Positions 9,061-19,022 are shown, counted from the first letter of the stretch. The stretch: 64,000 nucleotides of DNA from Rhodoferax sp. (GCA_019449595.1 JAGRPL010000002.1:1-64000); one strand, 5' to 3'. The notes: generated from the sequence alone by a model not told the origin. Program-made: numbers and translations.

Positions 9061-9231
9061 ATGGGCAACAAAATCGTCACCGAAGCAGACCGCAAAGCCA
9101 CTCCCGCACCCAAGCCGCTGCCCGGCATGACCCTGGCAACCGGTGGCCGCGGCCAGAAGATCAGTCTTGAGCGTGGCACTGCCACCCGCAGCAAGAAGAA
9201 CCCCGGCAAGCGTTCCAAGAAGGGCGGTTAA
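9061..9231 (+). CDS. Small basic hypothetical protein (56 aa)
   Basis: Short frame starting MGNKIVTEADRKATPAPKPL and ending in a lysine/arginine-rich tail with KRSKKGG, about one quarter basic residues. No membrane segment or known domain is visible. Codon use looks like its neighbours, it has its own ATG, and it is followed by two inverted repeats, the second a good terminator, which supports a real gene. I do not recognise its function; the basic tail could bind nucleic acid. It is divergent from the tyrosine phosphatase. Confidence 0.65.
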   Translation: MGNKIVTEADRKATPAPKPLPGMTLATGGRGQKISLERGTATRSKKNPGKRSKKGG

Positions 9232-9243
9232 TCCGCCTCCTCC

Positions 9244-9269
9244 CTGAATTCCGCTTGCCCGGAATTCAG
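9244..9269. repeat. Perfect inverted repeat after the 56-aa gene
   Basis: CTGAATTCCG and CGGAATTCAG form 10-bp arms around a 6-base loop, 12 bases after the stop of the small basic gene. There is no T-run, so it may protect the 3' end or help the terminator that follows. Confidence 0.7.
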
Positions 9270-9272
9270 TGC

Positions 9273-9321
9273 AAAAGATAGCTGCAGCCCGCATTCCACA
9301 TGCGTCTGCAGCTATTTTTTT
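9273..9321. terminator. Bidirectional rho-independent terminator between the 56-aa gene and arsA
   Basis: Arms ATAGCTGCAG (9278-9287) and CTGCAGCTAT (9306-9315) form a 10-bp stem followed by seven T (9315-9321), with an A-run on the left side that serves the other strand. The arsA stop codon (9312-9314) lies inside the right arm. The right half is also a copy of the 35-bp dispersed repeat. Confidence 0.75.
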
Positions 9322-9327
9322 GGTAGC
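9293..9327 (-). repeat. 35-bp dispersed repeat, copy at the arsA 3' end
   Basis: On the minus strand it begins GCTACCAAAAAAATAGCTGC and continues AGACGCA, close to the methyltransferase-gene copy at 1584-1618. It is read one base out of the frame used in other genes, so its ATAGC supplies the TAG stop of arsA. Confidence 0.6.
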
Positions 9328-11132
9328 ACCAGTTGTGCCAACGCGGGCACCCCCACCGGGGGTTGCGCCAGCCATGGCAGCACGAAGGTCCGCCGGGCCA
9401 GCCCGCTGGCAATGCGCGCCGCCTGGCGGTACTCGCCGCCCAGGCGCGCCTGCAGCAACGGGTCCGTGGTGCCGGTTGCCGCCACGCTTTTGTTGATGAT
9501 CCAGGCCCACGGCTCGATCCGCGCGCGGCGCAAGTCATCCTGCAGGGCGGCCGCCTGGCTCACCGGGGTCACTTCGGGCAGGGTGACGATGAGCACATGC
9601 GTCATGCTGGCGTCCTGCAGGCGCATGAGCGGGGTGACGATGTGCCGGGTGTTGGCGCCGCCTTCGTATTGGCGCACCATTTGCCGGTGGTACGCGCCCG
9701 TGGCGTCCATCAGCAGCAGCGAGTGGCCGGTGGGCGCCGTGTCCAGCACCACAAAGGCACTGCGCGCTTCGGTGACCACCCGGCTGAAGGCGTGGAACAC
9801 AGCCACTTCTTCGGTGCAGGGCGACTGCAGGTCTTCCAGCAGCAGCGCCTGACCCTGGGCATCCAGGTCTTTACCGCGGCTGGCCATGATCTTGGCAATG
9901 TAGGCCGCGGTTTCCGCCTGGGGATCGATGCGGTCCACCTTCAGCCCGGGCAGGCTGCCGTTGAGCGTGTCGGCCAAATGGGCGGCCGGGTCGGTGGTGG
10001 TGAGGTGCACGTTGTGGCCGCGCTGCACCAGGCCCACCGCCAGCGCCGCGGCAATGGTGGTCTTGCCCACCCCACCCTTGCCCATGACCATGATGAGGCC
10101 GTGACCCAGGGCCGCCAGCTCGTCGGCCAGCCGGTTCAGCGGCTCGGCCGGCAGGGGCGTTGCAGCCGGGCTACCCACGCCCTGCTGCGGGGCCGCAGCC
10201 CCACCCAGCAACGCCCGCAGGGCCGGCAGGCCCACGGTGTCGAAGGCCCGCAGCGGCACTTCGTCGCACGGCAAAGCCGCCAGCGGGCCGGGCATGTCCG
10301 CCATGGCCTGCCGCCCCAGCGCTTCCAGGGCCTGGGCCGTCGGGTCATCGGGCTGGCTGGCATGGAATACACCATTGATGACCAGACGCTGGTTGGACAG
10401 GCCCAGCGCGCGCAACTCCTGCGCCGTGCGGGCGGCTTCCTGCATGGGGCGTGGGTCCGGCCGGGTCACGAGGATCACGGTAGTCCGCGTGGCGTCGCTC
10501 AGGGCTGCCAGCGCGGCGTTGAAGCGCGCCTCCTGCATCTTGAGCCCGGAGTGCGGCCCCAGGCAGGACGCGCCCCGGTCATTGCCGGCCAGGAATCCAC
10601 TCCAGGCCTTGGGCAGGCTCAGAAGGCGCAAAGTGTGGCCGGTGGGCGCCGTGTCAAAGACCACATGGTCCCAGGGCGCAGCCGCAACGTCGCCGGCCGG
10701 GCTGCCCATGGGCTGCCCCTGGTTGGCCAGCAGGGCCGAAAACTCGTCAAACGCGGCAATTTCCGTGGTGCAGGCGCCGGACAGCTGCTCGCGCACGGTG
10801 GCGCGCTCATCCTGCGACGCCTGGGGCTCCAGCTGGGCCAGCACGCGCTGGCGGTAAGCCTCGGCGGCAGCATCGGGATCGATGTTGAGCACCTGCAAAC
10901 CGACCACACCGGGCACCGGAACCGGCCAGTTGCGCAAGGGAACGCCCAGCATTTCATCCAGATTGGAGGCGGCATCGGTGCTGACCAGCAGCACGCGCCG
11001 CCCCGCGTCAGCCAGGGCAATGGCGGCCGCCGTGGACAGCGAGGTCTTGCCGACCCCGCCCTTGCCGGTAAAGAACAAGAATTGCGTGGGGGCCGTCAGA
11101 AAGCCCGGCGGTGGCGTGTGCGTGGTACTCAT
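9312..11132 (-). CDS. arsA: ArsA-type double-domain anion pump ATPase
   Basis: Cytosolic ATPase of 606 residues made of two homologous halves, each with a deviant Walker A (FFTGKGGVGKTSLS and MGKGGVGKTTIA) and a DTAPTGH switch. Known ArsA proteins bind As(III)/Sb(III) through three cysteines and energise ArsB. Corresponding cysteines are visible here in SGACTTE, GASCLGPHSG and SPCTEEVAVF. I take the ATG at 11132 with GGCGG upstream; an ATG at 11144 is also possible. It follows the hybrid kinase gene by only about 25 bases. No arsB, acr3, arsD, arsC or arsR is nearby, so the partner is unknown and a role in another tail-anchoring or anion pathway cannot be excluded. Confidence 0.88.
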   Translation of the reverse strand: MSTTHTPPPGFLTAPTQFLFFTGKGGVGKTSLSTAAAIALADAGRRVLLVSTDAASNLDEMLGVPLRNWPVPVPGVVGLQVLNIDPDAAAEAYRQRVLAQLEPQASQDERATVREQLSGACTTEIAAFDEFSALLANQGQPMGSPAGDVAAAPWDHVVFDTAPTGHTLRLLSLPKAWSGFLAGNDRGASCLGPHSGLKMQEARFNAALAALSDATRTTVILVTRPDPRPMQEAARTAQELRALGLSNQRLVINGVFHASQPDDPTAQALEALGRQAMADMPGPLAALPCDEVPLRAFDTVGLPALRALLGGAAAPQQGVGSPAATPLPAEPLNRLADELAALGHGLIMVMGKGGVGKTTIAAALAVGLVQRGHNVHLTTTDPAAHLADTLNGSLPGLKVDRIDPQAETAAYIAKIMASRGKDLDAQGQALLLEDLQSPCTEEVAVFHAFSRVVTEARSAFVVLDTAPTGHSLLLMDATGAYHRQMVRQYEGGANTRHIVTPLMRLQDASMTHVLIVTLPEVTPVSQAAALQDDLRRARIEPWAWIINKSVAATGTTDPLLQARLGGEYRQAARIASGLARRTFVLPWLAQPPVGVPALAQLVLPKK

Positions 11133-11157
11133 GTCCGCCAGCATGCCACAAGCGGGC

Positions 11158-13908
11158 TCAGACGGTTCGAACGCCCACGGCCCATTCTTCGGCCATGACC
11201 TGCAACAGGTCGTGGGCCGCTACCGGTTTGGTGAAGAAATGGCGGATGCCAGAACGCGTCAGATCGCTTTGGTCGATGCCGCCACCGTGTCCGGTACACA
11301 GGATCACCGGCAGTTCGGGCCGCACCGCATGCAGGCGCGCAGCCAGTTCCGTGCCGCTCATGCCGGGCATGGTCTGGTCGGTAATGAGCAGATCCACCGC
11401 GTGGCTCGCGCTGGCAAATGCGGCCAGTGCGGCATCCGGGCTGTTGCACAGCGTCACCTGGTAGCCCTGCCCCTCCAGCAGTTCACCCAGATACCGGGTG
11501 ACCGCCGGTTCGTCATCGACCACCCAGACCCGCTGCCCGGCACCCCGGAGCAGCTCCAGCGCGTCGGACGGCTGGTCCGGCGCGGCCTGCACGGGCGAGG
11601 CGATCGGGAACAGCAGCTGGAACATGCTGCCCTGCCCCAGCTGCGACTCCACCACGATGTGGCCGCCAGAGCGCAGCACGATGCCCTGCACCATGGACAG
11701 GCCCAGGCCCGTGCCCTTGCCCACGTCCTTGGTGGTGAAGAACGGATCGAACATGCGCAGCCGGTGCGCCGGCGCAATGCCACTGCCGTTGTCGCTCACT
11801 TCCAGCGCCAGGTAGGGGCCGCTCAGGCGCTGCCCGCTGATAGCGCACACCTGTCCGTGGGCCTCGATCCGGTGCAGGCGGATGCCGATCACGCCGTGGC
11901 CGGCAATGGCGTCGCGGGCGTTGATGATGAGGTTGAGCAGAATCTGGTTCAAGTCCCCGGCGTCCATCAGGATGCTCAGGTCATCCTCCAGTCGAACATC
12001 GAGCTGAATGCTCGACGGGATGGAGGGGCGCACCATGGCCAGGACCTCCTGCACCACGGCCGCGGGAGAAATGGCCTGCGCCGCGGCGCTGGACTTGGTG
12101 CGAGAGAACACCAGCATCTTGGCAATCAGGTCGCGCGCGCGCTCGCTGGCCATGATGACCTCGCGCAGGTAGCTGGCCAGCTTGCTCTGCTTGTCGGGGA
12201 CCAGCCGGTCCAGCGCCAGCTTGGAATACCCCAGCACCGACGCCAGGATGTTGTTGAAGTCATGGGCCACGCCGCCCGTGAGCTGCCCCAGCGCCTCCAT
12301 CTTCTGCGCTTGCTGCAACTGCCGCTCCAGATCCAGCTGGACCGCCGCCGACAGCATCTGGTCGGTGATGTCGCGGACAAAAACAAAATACTGCTGCACT
12401 TCCGGGTCGAACGTGAGGGACACGACAACTGCCACCTCGTGCCCCAGCTTGTGGCGAAACCGTGTTTCAAACTGCTCCTGGCCCAGCACGCCGGCCTTGC
12501 GCAGGCGCTCCTGGGCTTCCCGCAGGCGGCCGGTGACGCTGAACTCATGGACATGGAGGTTGCGCAACTCGCTAGCCGAGTAACCCGACATGCGGGCCAA
12601 GGCCGCATTCGTTTCCAGCAGCTTGCCGTGCGCATCCGCAATCAGGAACCCGTCAATGGCGGTGTCGAGCACGCGCTTGTGCCGCTCCCGTGCGCGCCGG
12701 TTTTCGGTCACATTCTCGGCCACCGACACAAAGCCTTCCAGCACCCCGGATTCGCTGCGCAAGGAGGTCACCATGCGGTTGATGATGAGGCGCTTGCCGC
12801 CGTCGTCGCGCAGCTCGACCACTCCCCGCCAGCGCCCCGAGGCCAGCAGGGCTTCCCGCATGGCCGCGGCCACTTCCGGATCGGGCGTGACCGGCGCTGC
12901 GAACAGCGAAAGACCTTCCGTTTGTTCCAGTGGCCCGACGACCAGCAGTTGGTGGGATGCCCGGTTGCGCCAACGCACGCGACCTTCGGCATCGGTCACC
13001 AACACCGGCGCGGTGGTGGACTCCAGCGCCAGCGCCTGGGTCCGCAGGGTTTCATTGGCCTGCAGGAGCAGGTCGGTCTTGTGGGCCAGGCGGACATACG
13101 GGGCACGCACACTGATGACGAACATGGCCTGGTAAATCAGGCTGTAACTCACAATCTTGTACAGGTGACCCAGCAGGTTCTGCGCGTCGTTGATTTCTGA
13201 ATACGCCGTAAAAAAGACTTCGCCCAATGCAGCGACCGCCGCGGCGCCAAAGATCAGGGCGGGGAACTCATCGCCGGTCGCTCGCGCCCGCCGGTAGTAG
13301 CGCCACGCCGCCAGTACCAGCAAACCGGTGATGACCCATTCGGCCAGCACCTTCGTGCGGGTCACGCCAACCCCCTCGACGAAGGTGGCCGGCAGTTCCG
13401 ACTCGTGAAAGAGCACGGCCCCGAGCACCAGCCCATTGACCACCGCGTACGCCAGCAGGATGTCGTACCGCATGCGCCGCGAAGGCACCGCCAGCTCGGG
13501 CGCCAGGCTCAGGCCCGCCAGCGTCACTGCCACCAGAAAGCGCGCCGCCAGCCACAACACAATTCCCTTTTCCGTGGAAGACGGCGTCACCATGTCCGGC
13601 ATGCCCTTGAAGGACAGCGCGTGCGAGAAATCCAGCCAGCCGGCCGCAAACAGGGCCACCGCAATGAACAGCAGCGAGGCAGAGCCTTCCCGGGAAGGGG
13701 TATGCCATACCGTGGCGAACACCAGGAACGCCACCATGACCGCCACGAACTCCACCGTCGTGTGCAGTGGCAGGTAATACCGGGATTCAATATGCCAGGT
13801 GTGCAGGGGCAAGACCAGGGCCAGCAGCATCAAGCCCGCCATCACGGCCACCAGCCTGACCTGCGCGCGCAGCAAGGGCCCCAACGCGGCGGCCACGGGT
13901 GCGCTCAC
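11158..13908 (-). CDS. MASE3-PAS-PAS hybrid sensor histidine kinase with receiver domain
   Basis: Inner-membrane hybrid kinase, 916 residues. The N-terminal MASE3 sensor has about seven or eight helices with LHTTVEF and DFSHALSFKGMPD. Two PAS domains (about 300-530) precede the phosphoacceptor H549 in GGVAHDFNNILA, the ATPase domain (NARDA, DNGSGI, GTGLGLS) and a C-terminal receiver with D844 in LLITDQTMPG, plus the switch T and K (ILCTGH, FTKPV). The start is a GTG at 13908 overlapping the stop of the HD-GYP gene (GTGA), so these are one transcript. The HFNN-type kinase with receiver suggests phosphorelay to the neighbouring receiver proteins. Confidence 0.93.
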   Translation of the reverse strand: MSAPVAAALGPLLRAQVRLVAVMAGLMLLALVLPLHTWHIESRYYLPLHTTVEFVAVMVAFLVFATVWHTPSREGSASLLFIAVALFAAGWLDFSHALSFKGMPDMVTPSSTEKGIVLWLAARFLVAVTLAGLSLAPELAVPSRRMRYDILLAYAVVNGLVLGAVLFHESELPATFVEGVGVTRTKVLAEWVITGLLVLAAWRYYRRARATGDEFPALIFGAAAVAALGEVFFTAYSEINDAQNLLGHLYKIVSYSLIYQAMFVISVRAPYVRLAHKTDLLLQANETLRTQALALESTTAPVLVTDAEGRVRWRNRASHQLLVVGPLEQTEGLSLFAAPVTPDPEVAAAMREALLASGRWRGVVELRDDGGKRLIINRMVTSLRSESGVLEGFVSVAENVTENRRARERHKRVLDTAIDGFLIADAHGKLLETNAALARMSGYSASELRNLHVHEFSVTGRLREAQERLRKAGVLGQEQFETRFRHKLGHEVAVVVSLTFDPEVQQYFVFVRDITDQMLSAAVQLDLERQLQQAQKMEALGQLTGGVAHDFNNILASVLGYSKLALDRLVPDKQSKLASYLREVIMASERARDLIAKMLVFSRTKSSAAAQAISPAAVVQEVLAMVRPSIPSSIQLDVRLEDDLSILMDAGDLNQILLNLIINARDAIAGHGVIGIRLHRIEAHGQVCAISGQRLSGPYLALEVSDNGSGIAPAHRLRMFDPFFTTKDVGKGTGLGLSMVQGIVLRSGGHIVVESQLGQGSMFQLLFPIASPVQAAPDQPSDALELLRGAGQRVWVVDDEPAVTRYLGELLEGQGYQVTLCNSPDAALAAFASASHAVDLLITDQTMPGMSGTELAARLHAVRPELPVILCTGHGGGIDQSDLTRSGIRHFFTKPVAAHDLLQVMAEEWAVGVRTV

Positions 13909-15002
13909 GCGCCCGTCCCCGCATGCCCGCCCATGGCGCCGGTGCTGCGGATGGCGCTGAATAGGTGCATGCCCAGGTCATCCGGGGACGCTGAAGGAAC
14001 GTCCAGTTCCTCGGGCCGGTTTTTGACGATGTCCAGAAAGATGGCAGTGAGTTCGGGGTCACGCCAGCCCTGGGCCGCCTCGGCCTCCATGATCTGGACA
14101 ATGTCGCGACGCTCCAGTGCCTGCTTGTAGGGCCGTGCGTGGGCCAGCGCATCGTAAATGTCCACAATCTGGAACACGCGGGCCAGAAGGGGGATGCGCT
14201 CGCCCTTCAAGCCGTCCGGGTAGCCGCTGCCATCCCATTTTTCATGGTGGTGGCGGATGATGGGCACCGTGCGCTGCATGGTCTTGAGACCGCCCACGAG
14301 CCGGGCACCAATGTCCACATGCTGGCGCATGAGGACCCACTCGTCCTCCGTCAGCTTGCCGGGCTTGAGCAGTATGCGGTCGGGAATGCCCAGTTTGCCG
14401 ATGTCGTGCAACACGCCACCGCGGCGCAGGGCCATCAACTCGTCCGGCCCCAACCCCAGGGCCTTGCCCAGCACCACTCCGCTGTGCGACAGGCGTGAGC
14501 AGTGGTCACCGGTGTTGCCATCCTTGGCCTCCACCATGCGCGCCAGCGCGAACAGCATGGATTCGGCACTGTCAAGCTGATCGGTAAGGCGCTTGCGGGC
14601 CACGGCAGCATCCACGCGGGCCAGGAGTTCACGGGGCTCGAAGGGCTTGCGCAGGAAATCGTCCGCCCCCGCCGAGAGGCTTTGTGTCAGATTGTCGATG
14701 TCCCCGTCACCGGTCACCATCAAGATGGGCAGCATGGCCAGACCCAGTTCCCCCCGGATGCGCCGGCATACCTCGTCGCCATCCATCCCGGGCATGCGCT
14801 TGTCCAGCAGCACCATGTCAAAGCTGTGGACGCGCAACAGATCCAGCACCTCCCGTCCCGAACCCGCCTGCGTGACGGCGTAGCGGGAGGGCGTCAGTAC
14901 ATCGCACGCCAGCAAGCGGTGTGCCGGATCGTCATCGACCACCAAAACGCGGCAGGGGCCGGCGTTACCCAAGGATTGAAACGGTTCACGAGCAAACACC
15001 AT
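13905..15002 (-). CDS. Receiver-HD-GYP response regulator (RpfG-like c-di-GMP phosphodiesterase)
   Basis: A 365-residue two-domain regulator. The N-terminal receiver has the DDD acidic pocket and the phosphoacceptor D in MVLLDKRMPG. The C-terminal HD-GYP domain has LHDIGKLGIPD and HHHEKWDGSGYPDG, so the metal ligands and GYP are intact and c-di-GMP hydrolysis is expected. The start at 15002 is favoured by an AGGGGGAAAAG ribosome site directly upstream; a longer frame to 15047 would overlap the HTH-receiver gene by 14 bases. It sits between the HTH-receiver gene and the hybrid kinase. Confidence 0.92.
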   Translation of the reverse strand: MVFAREPFQSLGNAGPCRVLVVDDDPAHRLLACDVLTPSRYAVTQAGSGREVLDLLRVHSFDMVLLDKRMPGMDGDEVCRRIRGELGLAMLPILMVTGDGDIDNLTQSLSAGADDFLRKPFEPRELLARVDAAVARKRLTDQLDSAESMLFALARMVEAKDGNTGDHCSRLSHSGVVLGKALGLGPDELMALRRGGVLHDIGKLGIPDRILLKPGKLTEDEWVLMRQHVDIGARLVGGLKTMQRTVPIIRHHHEKWDGSGYPDGLKGERIPLLARVFQIVDIYDALAHARPYKQALERRDIVQIMEAEAAQGWRDPELTAIFLDIVKNRPEELDVPSASPDDLGMHLFSAIRSTGAMGGHAGTGA

Positions 15003-15033
15003 CTTTTCCCCCTGCACATGTTTTTTTATGTTG

Positions 15034-15618
15034 TCAGTCTTCGACACCCATCAGGGTCAGCAACCGTGACGTGTCCAGCGGCTTGGTCAGGCAGCATTCC
15101 GCCCCCGCGGCGATCAGCTCGGCTTCGTTTTCCGGGCTCAGGAAGCCACTCATGCCAATCACCCGGACGTTGGCCAAGCCCGGAATCTGCTTGATCTGCC
15201 GGCAGACTTCCGCCCCCCGGATGCCAGGCATCATGTAGTCCAGCAAGACGATGTCCGGCGTGAACGCGTGCACCTTGCGCCCGGCCTCGAACCCGCCATA
15301 GGCCACCTCCACGGTGACGGGATCCGCTGCACCCTCCAGCAGCTCCTTCAGGAAGCCGACCACGGACTTATCGTCGTCCACGATGAGCACCCGCAACGGC
15401 CCGCGGTTGCCCGCCGGGTTCCATTGGCGGGCGAAGCGCTCGACTTCTTCCCGGCGAAAACGCCGGTGTCCGCCCGGCGTCACCTCCGCCTGCAGCATGC
15501 CCTTTTGCGCCCACCCGCGCACGGTGATGGGTGACACCATCATCCACTGGGCCACCTCGTTGGGCGTGAGATAGGGCTTGCTTTTCAGCTCTTCGACCAT
15601 GTTTTTTATGTCAACCAT
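15034..15618 (-). CDS. HTH (excisionase/MerR-like) - receiver domain protein
   Basis: 194 residues in unusual order: an N-terminal winged helix-turn-helix of the MerR/excisionase type (LTPNEVAQWMMVSPITVRGW, then GGHRRFRREEVERF), followed by a complete receiver domain with DDD and D in IVLLDYMMPG, and K in LTKPLD. Most response regulators have the receiver first. The ATG at 15618 is used; an ATG at 15600 is an alternative. It lies 21 bases after the PAS chemoreceptor and just before the HD-GYP gene, so it probably belongs to the same phosphorelay. Target promoters unknown. Confidence 0.88.
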   Translation of the reverse strand: MVDIKNMVEELKSKPYLTPNEVAQWMMVSPITVRGWAQKGMLQAEVTPGGHRRFRREEVERFARQWNPAGNRGPLRVLIVDDDKSVVGFLKELLEGAADPVTVEVAYGGFEAGRKVHAFTPDIVLLDYMMPGIRGAEVCRQIKQIPGLANVRVIGMSGFLSPENEAELIAAGAECCLTKPLDTSRLLTLMGVED

Positions 15619-15639
15619 GTTGAAACGTGTTTTGATCGA

Positions 15640-17382
15640 TTACATCACTTTAAGCGATGTAACTCTGGCTATCTGCGGACTCCTGCGCGACACCGCCCTC
15701 CCGGCATCGGTCGCTGCCAGACGTGCCGGCCCCTGCACGGGAACAGCCTGTTTTTCTTTCACTTTTCGGCGCAACGCCACGGCGTCTGGATCAACCACCA
15801 CGTCGGCCTGGGTAAGCCGGATCACGCGCATGGAATCGGCAACCGCATGGGACTGGATGTCCAGCGCAGCAGACGAGTCCGCCAGGGCATGCACCAAGGC
15901 ATTGTTCTTCTGCGTCAGATCTTCAATATGGTTCAGCGCCGCGTTGATCTGCACAATGCCGCTGCTTTGCTCCTCGACGGCACGGTGGATATCAGCGATA
16001 TGGGCACTGACCTGACGCGATGTGTCCACCGCCTCATCCATCGTGCTACGGGCGGTGCGGGTCAAGCGGGTCCCCGTCTCGATCTTTTGGGCGGAATCCA
16101 GAATCAGCTGCTTGATCTCTTTGGCCGCATCGGCTGAACGTCCCGCCAAATTACGCACTTCCGTCGCCACCACGGCAAAACCCCGCCCCTGCACGCCGGC
16201 GCGGGCCGCTTCCACGGCCGCATTGAGCGCCAGGATGTTGGTCTGGAACGCGATGCCATCGATCAACTGGATGATTTCGCCGATGCGTTGCGAAGATTCG
16301 TTGATTTCCTGCATGGTCCGGGTAACCGCCTGTACCGCCTCATTGCTGCGCTCTGTAATGCGGGTGGCATCTGCCGCCAGCTCGGTAGCCTGCCGCGCCG
16401 CCCCTGCGGTTTGCTGCACATTGCCAGCAAGCTGCGCAACCGCAGCAGCCGTCTCCTCCAGGCTGGCGGCCTGAGACTCGTTGCGCGCGGACAGGTCCTG
16501 GCTGCCGGTTGCAATATTGGCCGTGGCACTTTCCATGCGAACGACTTCCGTGCGGGCATCACCCACGATGGAGCGGATATTGACCTTGAGCTGGTTGAGC
16601 GCCCGATCCAAGCGGCCATAAACACCGCCTCGGCCGCTGTGCAGTTCCCGGGTCAAATCCCCCGCCGCCATGCTGTTGGCAAAGGCGAGCATCTTCTGCA
16701 CCGGCCGGGCCGTCAACTCATACATCCGCCACGCAGCCAGCAACCCCACTCCGAGTGTCAGCATCACCGCACCGGCAAATTGTGGCGAGAAGACCGTCGA
16801 AGTGCCCCCCGCGGCCAGCGCCCCGGCAATCACACCCACGCCACCCACCAACAAACTCTTGGCCACAATGCGCGCATTGACCGTTGGCCGCACATAGCTG
16901 CTTATATGGCCCCACACGCTATGGCGCACCACCGCACCCTGGTGCAGGCAGTGCACCAATTTTCCGGCTTGCTGCTCCGCACGCATGGTGGCGTAGAGCG
17001 CTTCGCAAGCTGCAACCTGCTCCCGCGACGGCTGCGTGCGCACGGACAGGTAGCCCACAGGCTGGTCGCCTTCCATGATGGGCGTCACGTTGGCAACCAC
17101 GTAGTAATGGTCGCCGTTCTTGCTGCGATTCTTGACCACGCCGGTCCAGGGCACGCCCAGGTGGAGGGTGGCCCACATGTCACGGAACGCCTCCGCCGGC
17201 ATGTCGGGATGGCGAACCAGGTTGTGCGGCTGCCCCAACAGCTCTTCGCGGGTGTAGCCACTCAGGCTGACAAAGGCATCATTGCAGTGTGTGATGCGCC
17301 CTTTCAGGTCGGTGGTCGAAACCAGATTGGCCCCCGACGGAAAAGGGCATTCGTGCTGGGTAACCGGTAGATTGGTGCGCAT
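15640..17382 (-). CDS. PAS-containing methyl-accepting chemotaxis protein (Aer-like)
   Basis: A 580-residue receptor starting [13 protein letters not shown] domain (about 20-130, with [15 protein letters not shown] and [13 protein letters not shown]) as in Aer redox/energy sensors is followed by two close membrane helices (about 185-240), a HAMP-like region and a canonical signalling domain with [20 protein letters not shown]. It has no periplasmic domain, so it senses from inside, probably through a flavin. The TTG or other starts upstream (17409) add nothing conserved. It shares its opening with the receptor at 56700. It lies upstream of the HTH-receiver gene on the same strand. Confidence 0.93.
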   Translation of the reverse strand: MRTNLPVTQHECPFPSGANLVSTTDLKGRITHCNDAFVSLSGYTREELLGQPHNLVRHPDMPAEAFRDMWATLHLGVPWTGVVKNRSKNGDHYYVVANVTPIMEGDQPVGYLSVRTQPSREQVAACEALYATMRAEQQAGKLVHCLHQGAVVRHSVWGHISSYVRPTVNARIVAKSLLVGGVGVIAGALAAGGTSTVFSPQFAGAVMLTLGVGLLAAWRMYELTARPVQKMLAFANSMAAGDLTRELHSGRGGVYGRLDRALNQLKVNIRSIVGDARTEVVRMESATANIATGSQDLSARNESQAASLEETAAAVAQLAGNVQQTAGAARQATELAADATRITERSNEAVQAVTRTMQEINESSQRIGEIIQLIDGIAFQTNILALNAAVEAARAGVQGRGFAVVATEVRNLAGRSADAAKEIKQLILDSAQKIETGTRLTRTARSTMDEAVDTSRQVSAHIADIHRAVEEQSSGIVQINAALNHIEDLTQKNNALVHALADSSAALDIQSHAVADSMRVIRLTQADVVVDPDAVALRRKVKEKQAVPVQGPARLAATDAGRAVSRRSPQIARVTSLKVM

Positions 17383-17408
17383 AAATTCAGAAAATGACTT
17401 GCATGACA

Positions 17409-17426
17409 CCGCACCCGCAGGTGCGG
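17409..17426. repeat. Short inverted repeat between two chemoreceptor genes
   Basis: CCGCAC and GTGCGG flank a 6-base loop in the gap between the sCache receptor stop and the PAS receptor start. There is no T-run; at best a weak terminator or processing hairpin. Confidence 0.35.
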
Positions 17427-17456
17427 CAGACGAGGACGTGGTGCCAGGGTTGCTGG

Positions 17457-18998
17457 CTACGCGATCCGGAAGACGGCCACTGTGTCCACCAGCTCGTGGG
17501 CCTGGGTCTTGAGGCTGGAGGCCGCCGCCGCCATTTCCTCCACCAGCGCCGCGTTCTGCTGTGTCGTCTGGTCCATCTGCGTCACCGCCTCGCCCACCTG
17601 CGAGACACCGGTGCTTTGCTCCAGGCTGGCCGCGCTGATCTCCGCCATGATGTCGGTCACCCGGCGGATCGAATTCACCACGTCCGTCATCGTGCTGCCA
17701 GCGCGGTCCACCAGGGCACTGCCCTGCTCGACGCGCTGCACGCTTTCGTTGATCAGGTTCTTGATTTCCTTGGCGGCGTCGGCCGAGCGACCGGCCAGGC
17801 TGCGCACTTCGCTGGCCACCACGGCAAAACCACGGCCCTGCTCGCCGGCACGGGCCGCTTCCACGGCCGCGTTCAAGGCCAAGATGTTGGTCTGGAACGC
17901 AATGCCATCGATCACGCTGATGATGTCGGCGATCTTGTGCGAGCTGTCGTTGATGCCTTTCATGGTGTCCACCACCTGGGCCACGACTTCGCCGCCCTGC
18001 TTGGCAACAGCCGAGGCGCTTTGCGCCAGCTGGTTGGCCTGCTGCGCGTTGTCGGCGTTTTGCTTGACGGTGGAGCTGAGCTCTTCCATGGACGCCGCCG
18101 TTTGCTCCAGGGCGCTGGCCTGCTGCTCGGTGCGGGCCGACAGGTCGTGGTTGCCCTGTTCGATCTCGGCGCTGGCCGTGGCCACGCCTTCCGAGCCGGT
18201 GCGCACATGGCCCACGATGCCGGAGAGGCTGTCGCGCATGGACTTGATGGCAAAGAGCAGGCTGGACTGGTCGTTCTTCTTGAGATCAATGTGCACGGTC
18301 AGGTCGCCGTGGGCAATGCGCTGGGTGATCTCCGCAGCGTCCTCGGGCTCGCCGCCAAGCTGGCGCAGCAGGCTGCGCGTGATCAGCAGCCCGATACCCA
18401 GCAGAATCCCCGCCAGAACCAAGGCCGCGACAGAGGCGCTGACGACCCGCTTGAACACCACGGCGTCGACGTTGTCCACATACACGCCCGAACCCACCAC
18501 CCAGCCCCAAGGCTCGAATCCCTTGACGTAGGTGACTTTCTGCACGGGCGTCTGGCCACCGGGTTTGGGCCACATGTAGTACACGGAACCTGCACCCTGC
18601 TCCTTGACCACCCGGGTCATCTCCACCGTCAGGTATTTGCCCTGGGAGTCCTGCAGATTGGACGCATCTGTTCCTTCCAGCTTCGGGCTGGGATGCACCA
18701 GCATCTTCATTTGCATGTCCTGGACGAAGAAATACTCGGTGCCGCTGTAACGCAATCCTTTGATGGCCGCTGCGGCACGGCGCTTGCCTTCCTCTTCCGA
18801 CATCTGACCTTTGCTGACCTGGTCGTAGAAATGGGCAATCAGACCATGCGCCGTCTCCACCGCTTGCTGAACGCCCAACTGGCGCTCGTTCATGATCATG
18901 GTTCTCTCCGTGAAGAGAAAAACGGTTACCAGCAGGACAATGCCCAACAGCGCACTGGCTATGAGCAGCCCCAGCCGCCTAGCAATGGTGAGTTTCAT
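17457..18998 (-). CDS. Methyl-accepting chemotaxis protein with single-Cache sensor
   Basis: A 513-residue chemoreceptor. A membrane helix at the N-terminus (about 6-30) is followed by a periplasmic single-Cache domain (sCache_2, about 35-185, with [15 protein letters not shown] and [12 protein letters not shown]), a second helix, HAMP, and the signalling domain with the standard [16 protein letters not shown] tip. The ATG at 18998 fits an AAAGGA ribosome site six bases upstream; the ATG at 19004 would start right on that site. sCache_2 receptors often sense small carboxylates, but the ligand is not shown here. No CheR pentapeptide at the end. Confidence 0.94.
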   Translation of the reverse strand: MKLTIARRLGLLIASALLGIVLLVTVFLFTERTMIMNERQLGVQQAVETAHGLIAHFYDQVSKGQMSEEEGKRRAAAAIKGLRYSGTEYFFVQDMQMKMLVHPSPKLEGTDASNLQDSQGKYLTVEMTRVVKEQGAGSVYYMWPKPGGQTPVQKVTYVKGFEPWGWVVGSGVYVDNVDAVVFKRVVSASVAALVLAGILLGIGLLITRSLLRQLGGEPEDAAEITQRIAHGDLTVHIDLKKNDQSSLLFAIKSMRDSLSGIVGHVRTGSEGVATASAEIEQGNHDLSARTEQQASALEQTAASMEELSSTVKQNADNAQQANQLAQSASAVAKQGGEVVAQVVDTMKGINDSSHKIADIISVIDGIAFQTNILALNAAVEAARAGEQGRGFAVVASEVRSLAGRSADAAKEIKNLINESVQRVEQGSALVDRAGSTMTDVVNSIRRVTDIMAEISAASLEQSTGVSQVGEAVTQMDQTTQQNAALVEEMAAAASSLKTQAHELVDTVAVFRIA

Positions 18999-19022
18999 TT
19001 GCATTCCTTTGTTCTTTTCTTG

